NCBI GenBank assembly: GCA_963383645.1
Contig: OY726578.1
Coordinates: 20,331,592-20,395,591 of the forward strand
Length of the DNA: 64,000 bases
Reading direction: 5' to 3'
From: Muscardinus avellanarius
Taxonomy: Eukaryota > Chordata > Mammalia > Rodentia > Gliridae
The notes under the pieces were generated by a model. It had not been told where the DNA came from. It saw only the letters and a list, made by a program, of their open reading frames with translations, and made no database searches. Position numbers and translations under genes: made by a program. Of this stretch, positions 12,088-37,784 are shown piece by piece; within the stretch, counting starts at the first letter, position 1, and each line of letters opens with the position of its first letter.

Positions 12088-12475
12088 TTTGCAGTACTAG
12101 GAATGGAACCCAGGGGCATTCTACATCCAAGGTACACCCCCAGCCCTATTTTTTTAATTTTTATTTATTTATTTTTTTGGTGGTACTGGGGTTCCTGGAA
12201 ACCCTTCTACCTCCGGGCTACACTCCCAGACCTATTTTATACCTTTTATTTGGAAACAGGGTCTCTTAAGCCAGCGAGGCTGACCTTGAACCTGCGCAAT
12301 CCTCCTGTCTCCGCCTCCCGAGCAAGGGGATTACAAGCGTGCGCCACCGAACGGGGTCTCACTGAGTTGCAGAGGGCCTTGCTAAGTAGCTGAGGCCGTC
12401 CGCGAAACGCGATCCTCCTGCCTCAGCCTCCCCAATGCTGGGATGACAGGCGTGCGCCGCCACGCCCGGCGAGGA
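11985..12475 (-). mobile_element. Minus-strand SINE cluster with a TTTA tract
   Basis: dID halves near 11990 and 12095 separated by (TTTA)n 12045-12090, a young-subfamily copy at 12177-12350 and a B1 half to 12472. Confidence 0.8.
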
Positions 12476-12985
12476 GCAGGTGACTTTAGACTCAGGCTGC
12501 GGAACTGTTTCTGGACCCCCTCCCCCCCCCTCACAATGTTGCTTCCAGGGACCTTAGGGAGCCTGAAAGCCTCTTGCCTCTGAGGGGTGGGCCTCGCCCC
12601 ATAGCCCTGATGGATGTATGGCGTCTGCTTTGCCCCTGCAGGGCTGTGCCGGCAGAGAGCCGTGGTGAGCAGGCCCGAGGGTTGGAGCCCAGAGATGAGA
12701 GTGCCCAGGGGAGGTAGGTATACCCAGAAGACAGCTCGTGCCCCTGGCTTCCACGACACCAGGCCATGCTTGCTCCTTCCACAGCCCGCTGGTCAGAAAT
12801 CTAGCTCTAGAAAAAGGCTACCCGCAGAGTGGAGAGCACAGGCCTCGGCCCTTCTCTTCGGAGGCTGAGTCCCAACGCAGAGGGCACTTGCCCACCATCA
12901 TGTCTCTGAGCAGCATCCAGGCTCAGCCAGCCCCAGCCCTGCCCCAGCCGCCTGCTGCACCCCCAGCGCAAGGGTCTCTTGGTTC

Positions 12986-13860
12986 CAGGCATGTTGGCAC
13001 ACATCTGTAATCCCAGTATTTGGGAGGCTGAGACAAGAGGATTGCATGTTCAAGGCCAGCCTCAGCAAATTAGTGAGTCCCTCAGCAACTTAGTAAGACC
13101 CTGTTTCAAAATAAAAAATAGGAAGCCGGGCGTGGTGGTGCACGCTTGTAATGCCAGCATTTGGGAGGCCGAGACAGGAGAATCGCAGTTCGCAGACAGC
13201 CTCAGCTACTTAGTGAGGATGTCTGCAATTCAATGAGACCCTGTTTCAAAATAATGAATTAAAAAAAAGTAGGGCTGGGGATATAAATCGGAGGTAGAAT
13301 GCTCCCGGGTTCCATCCCCAGTACCGAAAGTAAATAAATAAAATAAAAATAGGAAGTCGGGCGTCATGGTGCATGCTTGTAATCCTAGCATTCGAGAGGC
13401 TGAGACAGGAAGTTTGCTACTTACGCCCTCTACAACTTAGTGAGACCCTGTGTCAAAATAAAGAATAAAAAATAGGGCTGGCAGGGTGTAGCTTGGAGGT
13501 CCAATGCCCCTGGGTTCCATCCCCAGTATCGTAAAATAAATAAATAAATAAAATAAACAAATAAATAAATATTGCCAGGGGTGATGGCGCACGCTTGTAA
13601 TCCCAGCATTTGGGAAGCTGAGACAGGAGGATCGCGGTTCGCAGCCAGCCTCAGCTACTTACAGAGGCCCTCTGCAACTCAGTGAGACCCTGTTTCAAAA
13701 GAAAGAATAAAAAATAGGGCAGGTGGTATAACTCAGAGGTCGAATGCCCCTGGGTTCCATCCCCAGCCCTGTAAAATAAACAAATACATAAATATTTAAA
13801 AATTAAAAATAGAGCCAGGAGTATAGCTTAGATGCAGATGCCCCTGGGTTCAAACCCGGC
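12986..13860 (+). mobile_element. Plus-strand SINE cluster
   Basis: B1 half at 12986, then dimers from about 13125, 13355 and 13575, with TAAA-type tails between them and a dID half at 13810-13858. Confidence 0.85.
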
Positions 13861-13884
13861 AGCCACCTTGAGAAGAGATGATCG

Positions 13885-14015
13885 TTATGTTGTTCTTGGA
13901 GGAGGAAGCCGATCACGGAGATGAAATATCATGCCCCGTCACAGCTACCAAGTGGCAGGGGTGGGATTCGAACCCGGGGCTGCAGCCTCCCTGTCTGGAG
14001 CCCTTCCAACAGTGC
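13885..14015 (-). repeat. MIR fragment
   Basis: CACAGCTACCAAGTGGCAGG and GGGATTCGAACCCGGGGCTG are typical MIR core sequence on the reverse strand. Confidence 0.75.
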
Positions 14016-14182
14016 TCACTGCCCGGGAGCCGGTGGCTTCCCGAGCCAGCTTCCTGGTCACGCTGCCTTCAGCTCGCATCCAACCTGCCCATGCCGAGTT
14101 GTTCTCTGCCGGGCAGCATGGCCTCGGCCTTGGCCCCCGGGCCGGCCACTCTGCCCTGCAACCTTGGGCAGCTGTGTGCTCA

Positions 14183-14255
14183 GGATTGACCGCAGGGGCG
14201 TTCTACCACTGAGCCCCACCCCAGGGTGGTTTTTTTTTTTTTTTACATTTTGCAT

Positions 14256-14290
<35 letters not shown>

Positions 14291-15105
14291 TACTGGAGAT
14301 TGAACTCAGAGGCATTCTACCTTTGAGCTATACCCCGCAGCTCAATTTTTTACTTTTTTTTTTTTTTTTTTTTTTTTTGCAGGTTTGGGTATGGAAGCCA
14401 GGGGCATTCAACCTCCCAGCTACATCCCCAGCCCTGTTTTTTATTCTTTATTTTGAAACCAGGTCTCACTGAGCTGCAGAGGGCCTCACTAAGTAGCTGA
14501 GGCTGTCCGCGAACCGCGATCCTCCCCCGGTCTCAGCCTCCTGAATGTTGGGGTGACAAGCGTGCGCCACCACGCCCGGCTTTTTTACCTCTTGTCTGGA
14601 AACAGGGTCTCACTAGGTTGATAAGTCTCACTACTAGCTGAGGCTGTCCGCAGACTTTTCATCCTCCTGCCTCAGCGTGCATGGCTGCACCTGTCTGACG
14701 TTCGCTTTTTTTTTCTTTATGAGGTACTGGGGATTAAACCCAGGGGAGCTCTACCACTGAGCTATACCTCTAGCCCTTTATATTTTATTTTGAGACAGGA
14801 TCTCCTTATGTTGCCCAAATTGGTCTTAAACCAACGATCCTCCTGCCTTGACTCACTCTCTCTCTCTCTTTCTATCTCTCTATATTTTCTTCTTTTTTGT
14901 GGAACTAGGAGTTGAACCCAGGGGCATTCTACCTCCGAACTACACCCTCAGCCCTAGTTTTTTATTCTTAGTTTTGAAACAGAGTCTCATTGAGTTGTGG
15001 AGGGCCTCACTGAATATGTGAGGCTGTCCACGAACTGTGACCCTCCTGTCTCAGCCTCCCAAGTGCTGGGATTACCAGCATGCGCCACCAAGCCTGACTT
15101 GACAT
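14183..15105 (-). mobile_element. Minus-strand SINE cluster
   Basis: dID half at 14183, (TTTA)n 14256-14292, dID half at 14293, dimer at 14380-14582, a B1 half, and dimers to 15100. Confidence 0.8.
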
Positions 15106-15209
15106 TCACATTTTGATAGAAAATTTTTAAAAATAATTTTGGTAGTAGGTTTTATGATAATGTACTGTCAGAATTGTACACACACACTTTGGGTAGTAAT
15201 TTGTGTGTG

Positions 15210-15415
15210 TGTACGTAGTACTGAGGATGGAACCCAGGGCCATTCTACCTCTGAGCTACACCTTCAGCCCTATTTTATATTCTTTATTCTGAAACTGGGT
15301 CTCACTGAGTTGCAAAGGACCTCACTAAGTAGCCGAGGCTGTCTGGGAACCTCGATCTTCCTGTCTCAGCCTCCCGAATGCCGGGATTACCAACGTGCGC
15401 CACCACACCCGGTTC
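15210..15415 (-). mobile_element. Minus-strand B1-dID SINE 220 bp before the TPST2 coding exon
   Basis: Full dimer from GTACTGAGGATGGAACCCAG to CCACACCCGGTT. Confidence 0.85.
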
Positions 15416-15616
15416 AACGTTCACATTTCGATAAAAAAAAAAAAATTGAAATAATTTCGCTTTTTAAATTTTAAGTTAAGTTTTGCACCAGTGGGCTAAG
15501 AGCCCAGCGCTGGCCCAGGCACACAGCAGCGCTAATAGTCATTACTTTGCCCTAATCCCGGGCAGCGCCACATAGGTCTCCACCATGTGAGGGCTGGAGG
15601 TGGCCGGCCTCCCTGA

Positions 15617-28695
<13,079 letters not shown>

Positions 28696-28702
28696 TTTCC
28701 AG

Positions 28703-29189
28703 GTAGGCCTGCCCGCTTCCCGGAAACGTCTGTCCTCCCAGAGCCTCTCCGGGAAGCAGCGTCCACCAAGGTGGGCTGGCTGGCCCCATCAGAGGTTTCC
28801 ATGGTGACGGGCTGGGAGCTCTTTATAGAAGCCGGCTGAGTCTCTGCCCTGTGGAGCAGGGCTGGGGGCTGGGACCGGAGCGGGACCAACCAGAAGGCTT
28901 GTCCAGCCCTGGGGAGGGGCCGCCAGGACCTCTGGGGTGGGAGAGTCATCTTGGCACAAAAATGGGGGACCATTTTTGTATAATACGCTGCCTGCCACGC
29001 CGGCTTCTATGAACAGTATCGGGCTTGGCTCAGAACAACGAATGTTCTAATAATAGTGACTAGTCGTTCTGTTCTAAGAATAGCACACGAGGCACCGGGC
29101 CAGGTCCTCCTCCGTGTCGCTCACTAGCCCTCAGCCCCTGGAGGTAGAGGACACACTTCTGCCATTTTCTTTTTCTTTTTTTTTTTTCT
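28703..29189. other. Unique sequence in TPST2 last intron
   Basis: No repeat or exon seen. Confidence 0.5.
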
Positions 29190-29535
29190 TTTTTTTCAGT
29201 ACTGGGAATGGAACCCAGGGTCCTCCCTCCAAACTACACCCCCAGCCCGATTTTTTATTCTTTATTTGGAAACAGGGTCTCACTGAGTTGCGGAGGGCCT
29301 CGCTAAGTAGCTGAGGCTGGCCGCGAACCGCGATCCTCCGGTCTCGGCCTCCCGAGTGCCGGGATGACGAGCACGCGCCAACGCCCGGCTCCTATTTTAT
29401 TTTATTTTTTTAGACAGGGCTTCACTAGGTCGATTGAAGTCTCACTTCTTGCTGAGGCTGTCCTCGGACCTGGGATCCTCCTGTCTCGGCCTCCTAAGAA
29501 CTGGGATAGCATGCATGGGCCACCTCTCCCCGCTC
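29190..29535 (-). mobile_element. Minus-strand SINE pair
   Basis: Dimer at 29195-29392, then a B1 half to 29535. Confidence 0.8.
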
Positions 29536-29594
29536 TCATCTTACTTTTAAGTAATTCGAATATTTGTTCATTTTCCCTTAAATCTATTTTGCAA

Positions 29595-29995
29595 GCAGGG
29601 CGTGGTGGTGCGTTCCTGTCATCTCTGTACTTGGGAGGCTGAGACAGGAGGGTCACAGGTTCGAGGACAGCCTCAGCAAGAAGTGAGACTCCCGTCAACC
29701 TAGCAAGACCCTGTTTCCAAATAAGAAATAAAATCGAGCTGGACGTGGTGGCGCACGCTTGTAATCCCAGTACCTGAGAGGCTGAGACAGGAGGATCGCA
29801 GGTTCACAGCCAGCCTCAGCTACTTAGTGAGGCCTTCCAGAACTTAGGGAGAACTTGTTTCAAAATAAAGAATAAAAAATAGGGCTGGGGTGTGTAGCTC
29901 AGAGGTAGAATCCATCCTTATTACTATGGGGAAAAAAAAAGAAAAGAAATAAAATTGGGGTTGGGGGTATAGCTCAAAGATAGAATGCCTCTGGT
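29595..29995 (+). mobile_element. Plus-strand SINE cluster
   Basis: B1 half at 29595, dimer at 29738-29930 and a dID half to 29995. Confidence 0.8.
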
Positions 29996-30299
29996 TTCAA
30001 TCCCAGAAGTAAATAAGTAAATAAGTAATAATAAATGATTAAGTAATAAATAGATAAATTCACCTTATACTTATCTGCAAGGAGGGAAGAAGTTGGACGA
30101 GCGCGCTGTAATTGTCAGTGGCCCCATCTGACCAGTATTGAAACCCCTGAGTTCCATTTTATTCCAAAGGAAAAGAACCCTCGTGTCGAAACCAGCCTGT
30201 CTCTGTGTCTCTCTCCGGCGCTGGGCCCCCAGCTCACTTTCTGCACATTCAGTACTGGAATCCTGGTTCTTGTTTGAAAACCTGATTTTATCCTTTGAT

Positions 30300-31100
30300 T
30301 TTCTTTCTTTTCTTTTCTTTTCTTTTCTTTTCTTTTCTTTTCTGTCTTTGTGTGTGGTACTGAGGATTGAGCCAAGGGCATTCATCTTGGAGGTATACCC
30401 CCAAACCTATTTTATTCTTTCTTTCTTTCTTTCTTCTTTCTTTCTTTCTTTCTTCCTTTCTTTCTTGGTGATGGGGATTGAGTCCAGGGGCATTCTACCA
30501 CCGAGCTACAACCAATCCTATTTTTTATTCTTTTTTTTTTTTTTTTTTTTTGGCATACTGAGAGTGGAACCCAGGTGCATTCTATCTCTAAGCTACACTC
30601 CCAGCCCTATTTTTTTTTTTTTTTTTTTTTTGGTAGTGCTGAGGTTTCTGGAGACCCTTCTATCTCTGGGCTACACTCCCAGACCTATTTTTATATATTT
30701 TTTTAATTTGGAAACAGGGTCTCTTAAGCCAGCAAGGCTGGCTTCAAACCTGCACGATCCTTCCGTCTCTGCCTCCCAAGCGCGGGGATTACAAGCGTGC
30801 GCCGCCACGCCCGGCATCCCCAGCCCTATTTTTTATTCTTTATTTTGAAACAGGGTCTCACTGAGTTGCAGAGGGCCTCATTAAGTAGCTGAGGCTGTCC
30901 GCGAACTGTGATCCTCCTGTCTCAGCCTCCCGAATGCTGGGATGACAAGCGTGCGCCACCACGCCCGGCTTATTATTTTGAAACAGGGTTTCACGGAGTT
31001 ACCAAAGGCCTCACAGCTGGGGCCGGCTGCAAACCTGCGATCCTCCTGTCTCAGCCTCCCAAGTCCTGGGACACAAGCGTGCGCCACAACACCCGGCTAG
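30300..31100 (-). mobile_element. Minus-strand SINE cluster with a TTTTC tract
   Basis: (TTTTC)n 30305-30342, dID halves at 30353, 30470 and 30552, a young copy at 30617-30815, a dimer remainder to 30970 and a B1 half to 31098, about 170 bp before the TPST2 terminal exon. Confidence 0.8.
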
Positions 31101-31267
31101 GAATATTTTTAAACTCTCTCCAACCATCTGGGATGCCTATGTAAAACCTCGCCTGCTCATTTGAATGGATGAAGACCAGATGCCCAGCAGCCACACAGAG
31201 AAACGTAAAAGCTCTACTTGGGGATGGTTACCCCGGCCAGGCCTGACGCGGTCTCCTCTTCTTTCAG

Positions 31268-31765
31268 ATCTCTGCAAATGGCATTGTTGCCCGGAAGAGA
31301 AGAAGCCGCACTGTGGAAATCGGACCTCTGATCCAAGCATATTGCTTGCTCTTAATCACCGGACCTGGACCGCTAATGAAGAGTGCATTTGCATATATTT
31401 GCAAAATCTGCATCATTTGAAAACGTACCTGAACCCCTCCCTGGGGACACTCCAGGGTAGAGAACAAAGGGACGGGGGAGCGGTCCAGCTTTTGAAACTT
31501 GGGTATTTTGTATTTCCCCCTCAAGAACCTTTTCTAAGAAATGGCCTTGCCGTGGTGCGCGGCTTGCAGGGTCACCTCGGTGGCCTTGGTGACTCTGCTC
31601 TCGGGGACCAGGGCCACACCGTGCCTCTCCTTTTGACCCTCCCTTTGAACTCCAAGAATCTATTTAAGAATTTAATATATGAGGCTTTCTTTGATTCCCC
31701 TCCAGTCTACTTGGTTTTCTCACGGAGAAAATGAACTATTTGAATAAAGCAAACGGAGGCTTGGT
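31268..31765 (+). other. TPST2: TPST2 terminal 3'UTR exon
   Basis: A strong acceptor (CTCTTCTTTCAG) ends at 31267. The sequence to 31765 is unique and repeat-free. It ends with an AATAAA signal and a GT-rich downstream element, as expected of a terminal exon. Known TPST2 transcripts have a noncoding last exon, so I join it to the donor at 28703. The cleavage site is approximate. Confidence 0.8.
31743..31748 (+). terminator. TPST2: TPST2 poly(A) signal AATAAA
   Basis: Canonical hexamer, followed from about 31761 by a GT-rich stretch (TTGGTTGTGTG) that fits the cleavage-factor downstream element. Confidence 0.85.
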
Positions 31766-32454
31766 TGTGTGCGCCTTTACTTTCCTAAGAGGACCAGTGG
31801 CTTTTCTTTTTTTCTCTACTGAATTCCGTCGTGTGGATCCGCGGTGAGCGGAAGCCACAGGACACGTCCTTACGGACGCAGCTAGATTATTTGTGAGGAC
31901 TGAGGACCTGGCCAGTGGTTATACATCTGTTACTTGTGCTATTACACCCAAACAGGTGTCCGGAAGAGACTGGCTTCAAGTTGTCTTTTCCCCTGGCCAA
32001 CGTCTACACTGTCCCAACGAGGGTGTGTGAGCGTCCTGAGGAAGGAAGCTCACCCGGATCTCGGCGTATGGGCATACAGCAGTCATGGGGCTAACTTTAG
32101 GTAGAGTCGCCAGCCTCTCCAGAGGTTAGGAAGACACGGCGTGGCCGGGCAGAGTGACACACACCTGCAATCCCAGGACTCGGGAGGCAGAGACAGGAAG
32201 ATCCTCCCATCAATGGGGACTTCCAGCCTTCCCTGACCCCAAATCCGGGCCACCCCTTGCCCCTCACCCCCAATGTCTGCCTGGTTTTCTATTCTTAGCA
32301 CCACTTAGGATAATGAACTGTGAGATTTCTGTTCCATCAGGCCGGAGCCCCGGCTCTACCCACCAGCCTCATTCTGGGTTTCACAAATCAGGATTATTCT
32401 GATCTAACCTCCTTTCCATTGCAATAGCTGTTTTTATCCCCTAAATGGTTTTAC
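31766..32454. other. Intergenic sequence after TPST2
   Basis: Mostly unique, with a B1 fragment at 32140-32200. No gene seen. Confidence 0.5.
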
Positions 32455-33593
32455 TTTTTCAGTACTGAGGATTGAACCCAGGGTCATTCTACCTCAAACT
32501 ACACCCCCAGCTCTATTTTTTTATTCTTTATTTTGAAACAGGGTCTCAGAGTTGCAAGGGACCTCATTAAGTAGCCGAGGCTGGCCGCGAAATGCGATCC
32601 TCCTGTCTCAGCCTCCCGAGTGCTGGAATCACAAGTGTGTGCCACCACGCCACGCTTTGTTAATATTTTTAAGTAATTACAGATATAAGAAGTTGCAAAG
32701 GCCGTGCAGAGGGGTCCTCGCTTCCCGCAGTCCCGACGGCTCTCACACAAAGGCAGAGTCGGGCTGAAAGGACCAGGCTGCAGACCTTAGCTGGTTTTCA
32801 CTATTCACCCACACCGTCCTTTGTGCTTGCTGGGGCGGGGGAAGTGCTGGGCTTGAGACCCAGAGGCACTCTGCCTCTGAGCTGCACCCCAGCCTTATTT
32901 ATTTATTTGTTTGTTTGTTAATTATTTGTGTGATCCTGAGGATTGAACCCAGAGGATTCTACCTTCCAGCTACACCCCCAGCCTTATTTTATTTGTTTAT
33001 TTGTTTGTTTGCATGGTTCTGGGGATTGAACCCAGAGGCATCTACCTCTGAGCTATACCCCCAGCCTATTTATTTATTTATTTATGTGGCACTGGGGATT
33101 GAACCCAGAGGCATTCTGCCTTCCAGCCACACGCCCCCAATTCAATTTTATTTCTTACTTGGAAACTGGGTCTCCGTAGTTGATGAGTCTCATTACTTAC
33201 TGAGGCTGTCTTCCAACCTGCGATCCTCCTGCCTCAGCCTCCCACGTTCTGGAATTCCAGGGATATGCCACCATGTCCAGCTGTTTGTGAGTTGTCTGTT
33301 TGTTTGTTTGTTTGTTTTTGCAGTGCTGGGGATTGAACTCGGGCATTCTACATCCCCGGCCCTATTTTTTTATTCTTTTTTTTATTTTTATTTTTCGGAA
33401 CTGGGGATGGAACCCAGGGGAATTCTACCTCCGAGCTTCACCCCCCAGCCCTATTTTTTATTCTTTATTTTGAAACAGGGTCTCACTCAGTTGCAGAGGG
33501 CCCCGCTAAGTAGCTGAGGCTGTCCGCGAACCGCGATCCTCCTGTCTCAGCCTCCCGAGTGCTGGGATGACAAGCGTGCGCCATGACGCCTGG
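32455..33593 (-). mobile_element. Minus-strand SINE cluster
   Basis: Dimer at 32458-32657, then after 32835 three dID halves separated by TTTA/TTTG runs, a dimer to 33285, a dID half, and a dimer at 33395-33593. Confidence 0.8.
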
Positions 33594-33736
33594 CTTGTTT
33601 GGGGTTTTGATGAGGTCCAACTCAAGCATTTCAAGGTTTGTTTGGTTTCCAGAACCCCTTCATACCCACGCACATGCCTGCACACAGGTCGAGCCACACA
33701 CGGAAATTCAGTTTATAAAACAAATGAAAACTGCTG

Positions 33737-34350
33737 TTCAGCTGGGTGCGGTGGCGCACACCTGTGTTCCCAGTACTTGGAGGCTGAGACGGGAGGATTG
33801 CAGGTTGGAGGTCAGCCTTGACAACTTGGTGAGCCCATTGGCAACCCGGAGAGACCCTGTTACAAAACAAAACAAAAACCAAAAAGATAAATGAAAAGGG
33901 CCCAGTCGTGGTTTCTCACGCTTGTAACACCAGTACTGGGGAGGCTGAGACAGGAGGATCGCAGGTAAATAGGGCTGGGGGTGTAACTCAGAGGCAGAAT
34001 GCCCCTGGGTTTTCATTCCCAGTATGGTAAAATAATAATAATAATAAATACATAAATAAATGTAGCTGGGCGTGGTGGCCCAGGCTTGAAATCCCAGCAT
34101 TTGGGAGGCTGAGAAAGGAGGATTACGGTTCTTGGCCAGCCTCAGCTACTTAGCGAGGCCCCCTGCAACTCAGTGAGATTCTGTTTCAAAATGAATAAAA
34201 AATAGGGCTGGGGGTGTCACTTGGAAGTCGAATGGCTCTGGGTTCCATCCCCAGTATGGTAAAAGAAATCTAATAATTAATAAATAAATAAATATATATA
34301 TATAAGAGCTGGGGTGTACCTCGAAGGTAGAATGCCCCTGGGCTCCATCC
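33737..34350 (+). mobile_element. Plus-strand SINE cluster
   Basis: B1 half at 33737, partial dimer at 33900-34025, full dimer at 34065-34258 and a dID half at 34305-34350. Confidence 0.8.
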
Positions 34351-34360
34351 GTATATATTT

Positions 34361-34720
34361 ATACATCTCTCTATATCGGTCGATCCGTAGATGGATGCGA
34401 ACATATCTCTGCCCCAAGCGCCAGGTGCTTCCCCAGAGCACCTGCTCAGAGCCAAGGCTTTGCCGTTGGCAGCCTCGAGCTGCTCGCAGTCTCTGGGCTG
34501 TCCACTCCGTGGGGCAGGAGCCATTCTTTGTAATTTCTCGCCATCTGTGGCCACTGACCGCCGGATCCCGTGCGTCTCCGGGGGTGGCAGCCAGCTTCTC
34601 TGGCGGTCCCCGGGGAGCTCACCTCCCGGTGTCCGTGGGCATCCTTTTGCTGTTACCACACACAATGGGAGTCGGTGCCAGGCTAAACACAGGAAGGAGT
34701 ATGGTTAAATTTGCATTTTA
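34361..34720. other. Unique intergenic sequence
   Basis: No exon or repeat supported. Confidence 0.45.
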
Positions 34721-34721
34721 A

Positions 34722-34913
34722 GCCGGGCGTGGTGGCACACGCTTGTAATCCAGCATTCAGGAGGCTGAGACAGGAGGATCGCGGTTTGCGGACAGCCTCA
34801 GCTACTTAGTGAGGCCCTCTGCAACTCAGTGAGTTTCAAAATAAGGAATAAAAAAAATAGGGCTGGGGGTGGAGCTTGGAGGTAGAATGCCCCTGGGTCC
34901 CATCCCTGGTACT

Positions 34914-34955
<42 letters not shown>
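34722..34955 (+). mobile_element. Plus-strand SINE with (CA)n tail
   Basis: Dimer at 34722-34913, then a CA tract at 34917-34955. Confidence 0.88.
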
Positions 34956-34959
<4 letters not shown>

Positions 34960-35089
34960 CACACAAAAAAATTGAAATTTAGATTCAATAATTTAAACAA
35001 TAATTTTTAGTATTTTACGATAGGGCCTCATACCTATACTAAAATATTTATTCTGCTTGAAACTCTTAAGTGGGTATCCTATTTTTTTT

Positions 35090-35300
35090 TTTTTTTTGCA
35101 ACACTGGGGATGAAACCCACGGGCATTCAGCCTCTGAGCTGCACCCCCAGCCCCATTTTTTTCTTCATTACTTTGAAACAGGGTCTCACTGAGTTGCGGA
35201 GGGCCTCACTAAGTAGCTGAGGCCGGCTGTGAACCATGGTCCTCCCGTCTCGGCCTCCCGAGTGCTGGGACGACAAGCGCGCGCCCCCACGCCCGGCTCG
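35090..35300 (-). mobile_element. Minus-strand SINE
   Basis: Full dimer from AACACTGGGGATGAAACCC to CCCCACGCCCGGCT. Confidence 0.85.
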
Positions 35301-35689
35301 AGCCACAGCTTTTGAAGGCAGCTGGCCACGGTGGCATCATCAGCGCACTCGGCAGCCACACGGGAGGCTCACGAGGCCGGGAACTGAGACCTGCCAACAA
35401 CCAGCACCGCTTGCTGCGGAACCACCAAGGACGAGCACCCCTCAGCCCCGGCCAAGCCTGCAGGTGACCGCGTCCCCATGAGCACCTTGGATCAGAGCCG
35501 CCCGGCCAGGCCGCTCTCCAGTCCCGCTTCCCAGGTAATGTTCACTGTTATTTCAAGACGCTAAGCTCTGAGGCTGCTGTTAACCGTGCAGTAGGTAACA
35601 CGTAGGTACTTGTGAAATAAATGCTAATGAGTGAATTAATGTATGAAAGGGGCTGCGGTGCCCATAACTGTGATTTTGTTGTTGTTTGT
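35301..35689. other. Unique intergenic sequence
   Basis: No exon. The tail near 35600-35645 (TAGGTACTTGTGAAATAAATG) is MIR-like. Confidence 0.45.
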
Positions 35690-35704
35690 GTGTATGCGTG
35701 TGCG

Positions 35705-36557
35705 GTCCGGGGCCTGAACCCAGGGGCTCTCTACCTCTGAGCCACACCCCCAACCCTATTTTATTTTTATTTTTTATTTTTATTTTATTTTATTGTGAAA
35801 CGGGAACTCTCTAGGTTCACGAGAGTCTCCCTGCTTGCTGAGGTTGGCCTTAAACCTGCGATCCTCCTGTTTCAGCCTCCCAAGTACTGGTATTATAGGC
35901 ATGTGCCACCATGCCTGGCTATAACCTTGTGTTTTTTAGGGTGTTTGCTTTGCAAATAATACCCACATACACCCCAGCCCTGTTTTTATTATTTATTTAT
36001 TTATTTATTGGTGGTACTGAGGTTCCTGGAAACTCTTTTACCTCTGGGCTACACTCCCAGACACCTATTTTTTTTTATATTTTTATTTGGAAACAGGGTC
36101 TCTTAAGCCAGCGAGGGTGGCTTCAAACCTGTGCGATCCTCCTGTCTCAGCCTCCCAAGCGCGGGGATTACAAGCGTGCGCCACCATGCCCGGCTATTCT
36201 TTATTATTTTTTATTTTTGGTGGTACTGGGGGTGGAACCTAGAGGCTTTCTACCTCCGGGCTATACTCCCAGACCCATTTTATATATTTTTTGGAAACAG
36301 GGTCTCACTAAGTTGCTGAGAGCCTCACTAAGTAGCTGAGGCTGGCTTCGAACCTGCGCGATCCTCCTGTCTCTGCCTCCCAAGTGCGGGGATTACAAGT
36401 GTGCGCCACCACGCCCGGCTATTCTTTCTTTTGAAACAGGGTCTCACTGAGTTGCGGAGGGCCTCACTAAGTAGCTGAGGCTGTGCACGAACTGCGATCC
36501 TCCTGTCTCAGCCTCCCAAGTGCTGGGACGACAAGCGTGTGCCACCATGCCCGGCTC
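35705..36557 (-). mobile_element. Minus-strand SINE cluster
   Basis: Dimer at 35705-35925, young copy at 36005-36195, intermediate dimer at 36217-36420 and B1 half to 36557. Confidence 0.8.
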
Positions 36558-36703
36558 AGTCCCACCTTTCTATTATAAGCACAGAATCTTCGCAAGTTCC
36601 TGAAAAATAAGAAAAGTAGGAGCCATCTATAAGAACCATGGAGAGAGAAAGCAAAAGTGCTAATCTCAGCCGATCTGGATTTTCAGCTCTGCCAAGTTCA
36701 GGA

Positions 36704-36705
<2 letters not shown>

Positions 36706-36791
<86 letters not shown>
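36706..36791. repeat. (TA)n(GT)n compound microsatellite
   Basis: About 22 TA units followed by about 20 GT units. Confidence 0.95.
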
Positions 36792-36792
<1 letters not shown>

Positions 36793-37195
36793 CAAACTTC
36801 AAAATAAGAACGAGCCATGTGCTGCTGGCTGGCTGCATGTCAGTGCCCTAGAAAAAAGTACATGTGCTAGACTTTAAATATATCAGCCCAAAACGCCGCT
36901 TAAGAGTTGTTCCTATGGCACCAACCTATTTAAAGCTATTACCGAACAAGACTCCCTTCCCCACACTCCCAAATCTTTGGGAGGCGCTGTGAAGCTGCTG
37001 GGGGGAGGGCGCAGGCGCAGTGTGCCCTGGGGTGCTATTGGGACACTATTCTAGGGGCTGAGGATCAGAAGAGGTGGCATGTGCAGAGGGCTGGGTGCGA
37101 CTCCGAGTCCCTAGAGGCCCTCTGTAAGGAGGAACTCAGAGAAGCGAAACGTGACAGTGTGCGCCCAGAGGCGTGTCGTAACCCAGAAAGCCCAG

Positions 37196-37670
37196 CCAGC
37201 CGGCTGTGGCGGCGCACGCTTGAAATCCCAGCATTGGGAGGCTGAGACAGGAGAGTCACGGTGTGCGGACAGCCTCAGCTACTACTTAGTGAGGCCCATT
37301 GCAACTCAGTGAAACCCTGTTTCGAAAATAAAAATAAAAAATTAGGGCTGGGAGTGTAGCTTGGAGGCAGAATGCCCCAGGGTTTCATCCCCAGTACTGC
37401 AAAAAAGAAAGAAAGCCCGGCCAGCCGGCCAACTGTGCTGGCGCCTGCCTGTAATCTTACTTGGGGGGCTAAGGCAGGAGGATTGCAGGCTTGAGCACGG
37501 ATTCAGCAAATCAGGGAGAGTTTCAGCACGCAAGAGAGACCCTGTTTCAAGATAAAGACTAAAAACTAGGGCTGTGGGTGTCACTTGGAGGTAGAAAGCC
37601 CCTGGGTTCCATCCCCAGTACCACCAAAAAAAAAAAAAAAAAGGTAAAGGGGCGTAGGTCAGAGGTAGAA
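37196..37670 (+). mobile_element. Plus-strand SINE pair
   Basis: Dimers at 37200-37402 and 37425-37625, then a short dID piece. Confidence 0.8.
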
Positions 37671-37784
37671 CGCCCCGCACCACAAACTGCGGGTCTCCTG
37701 GCCTCTGTCTGTCAACTGCCGTGTGGTACCAGCACCTCCGCTCCATCAGGGCCTCTTCCGTGGCCTCATCTCTGAAAGGAGATG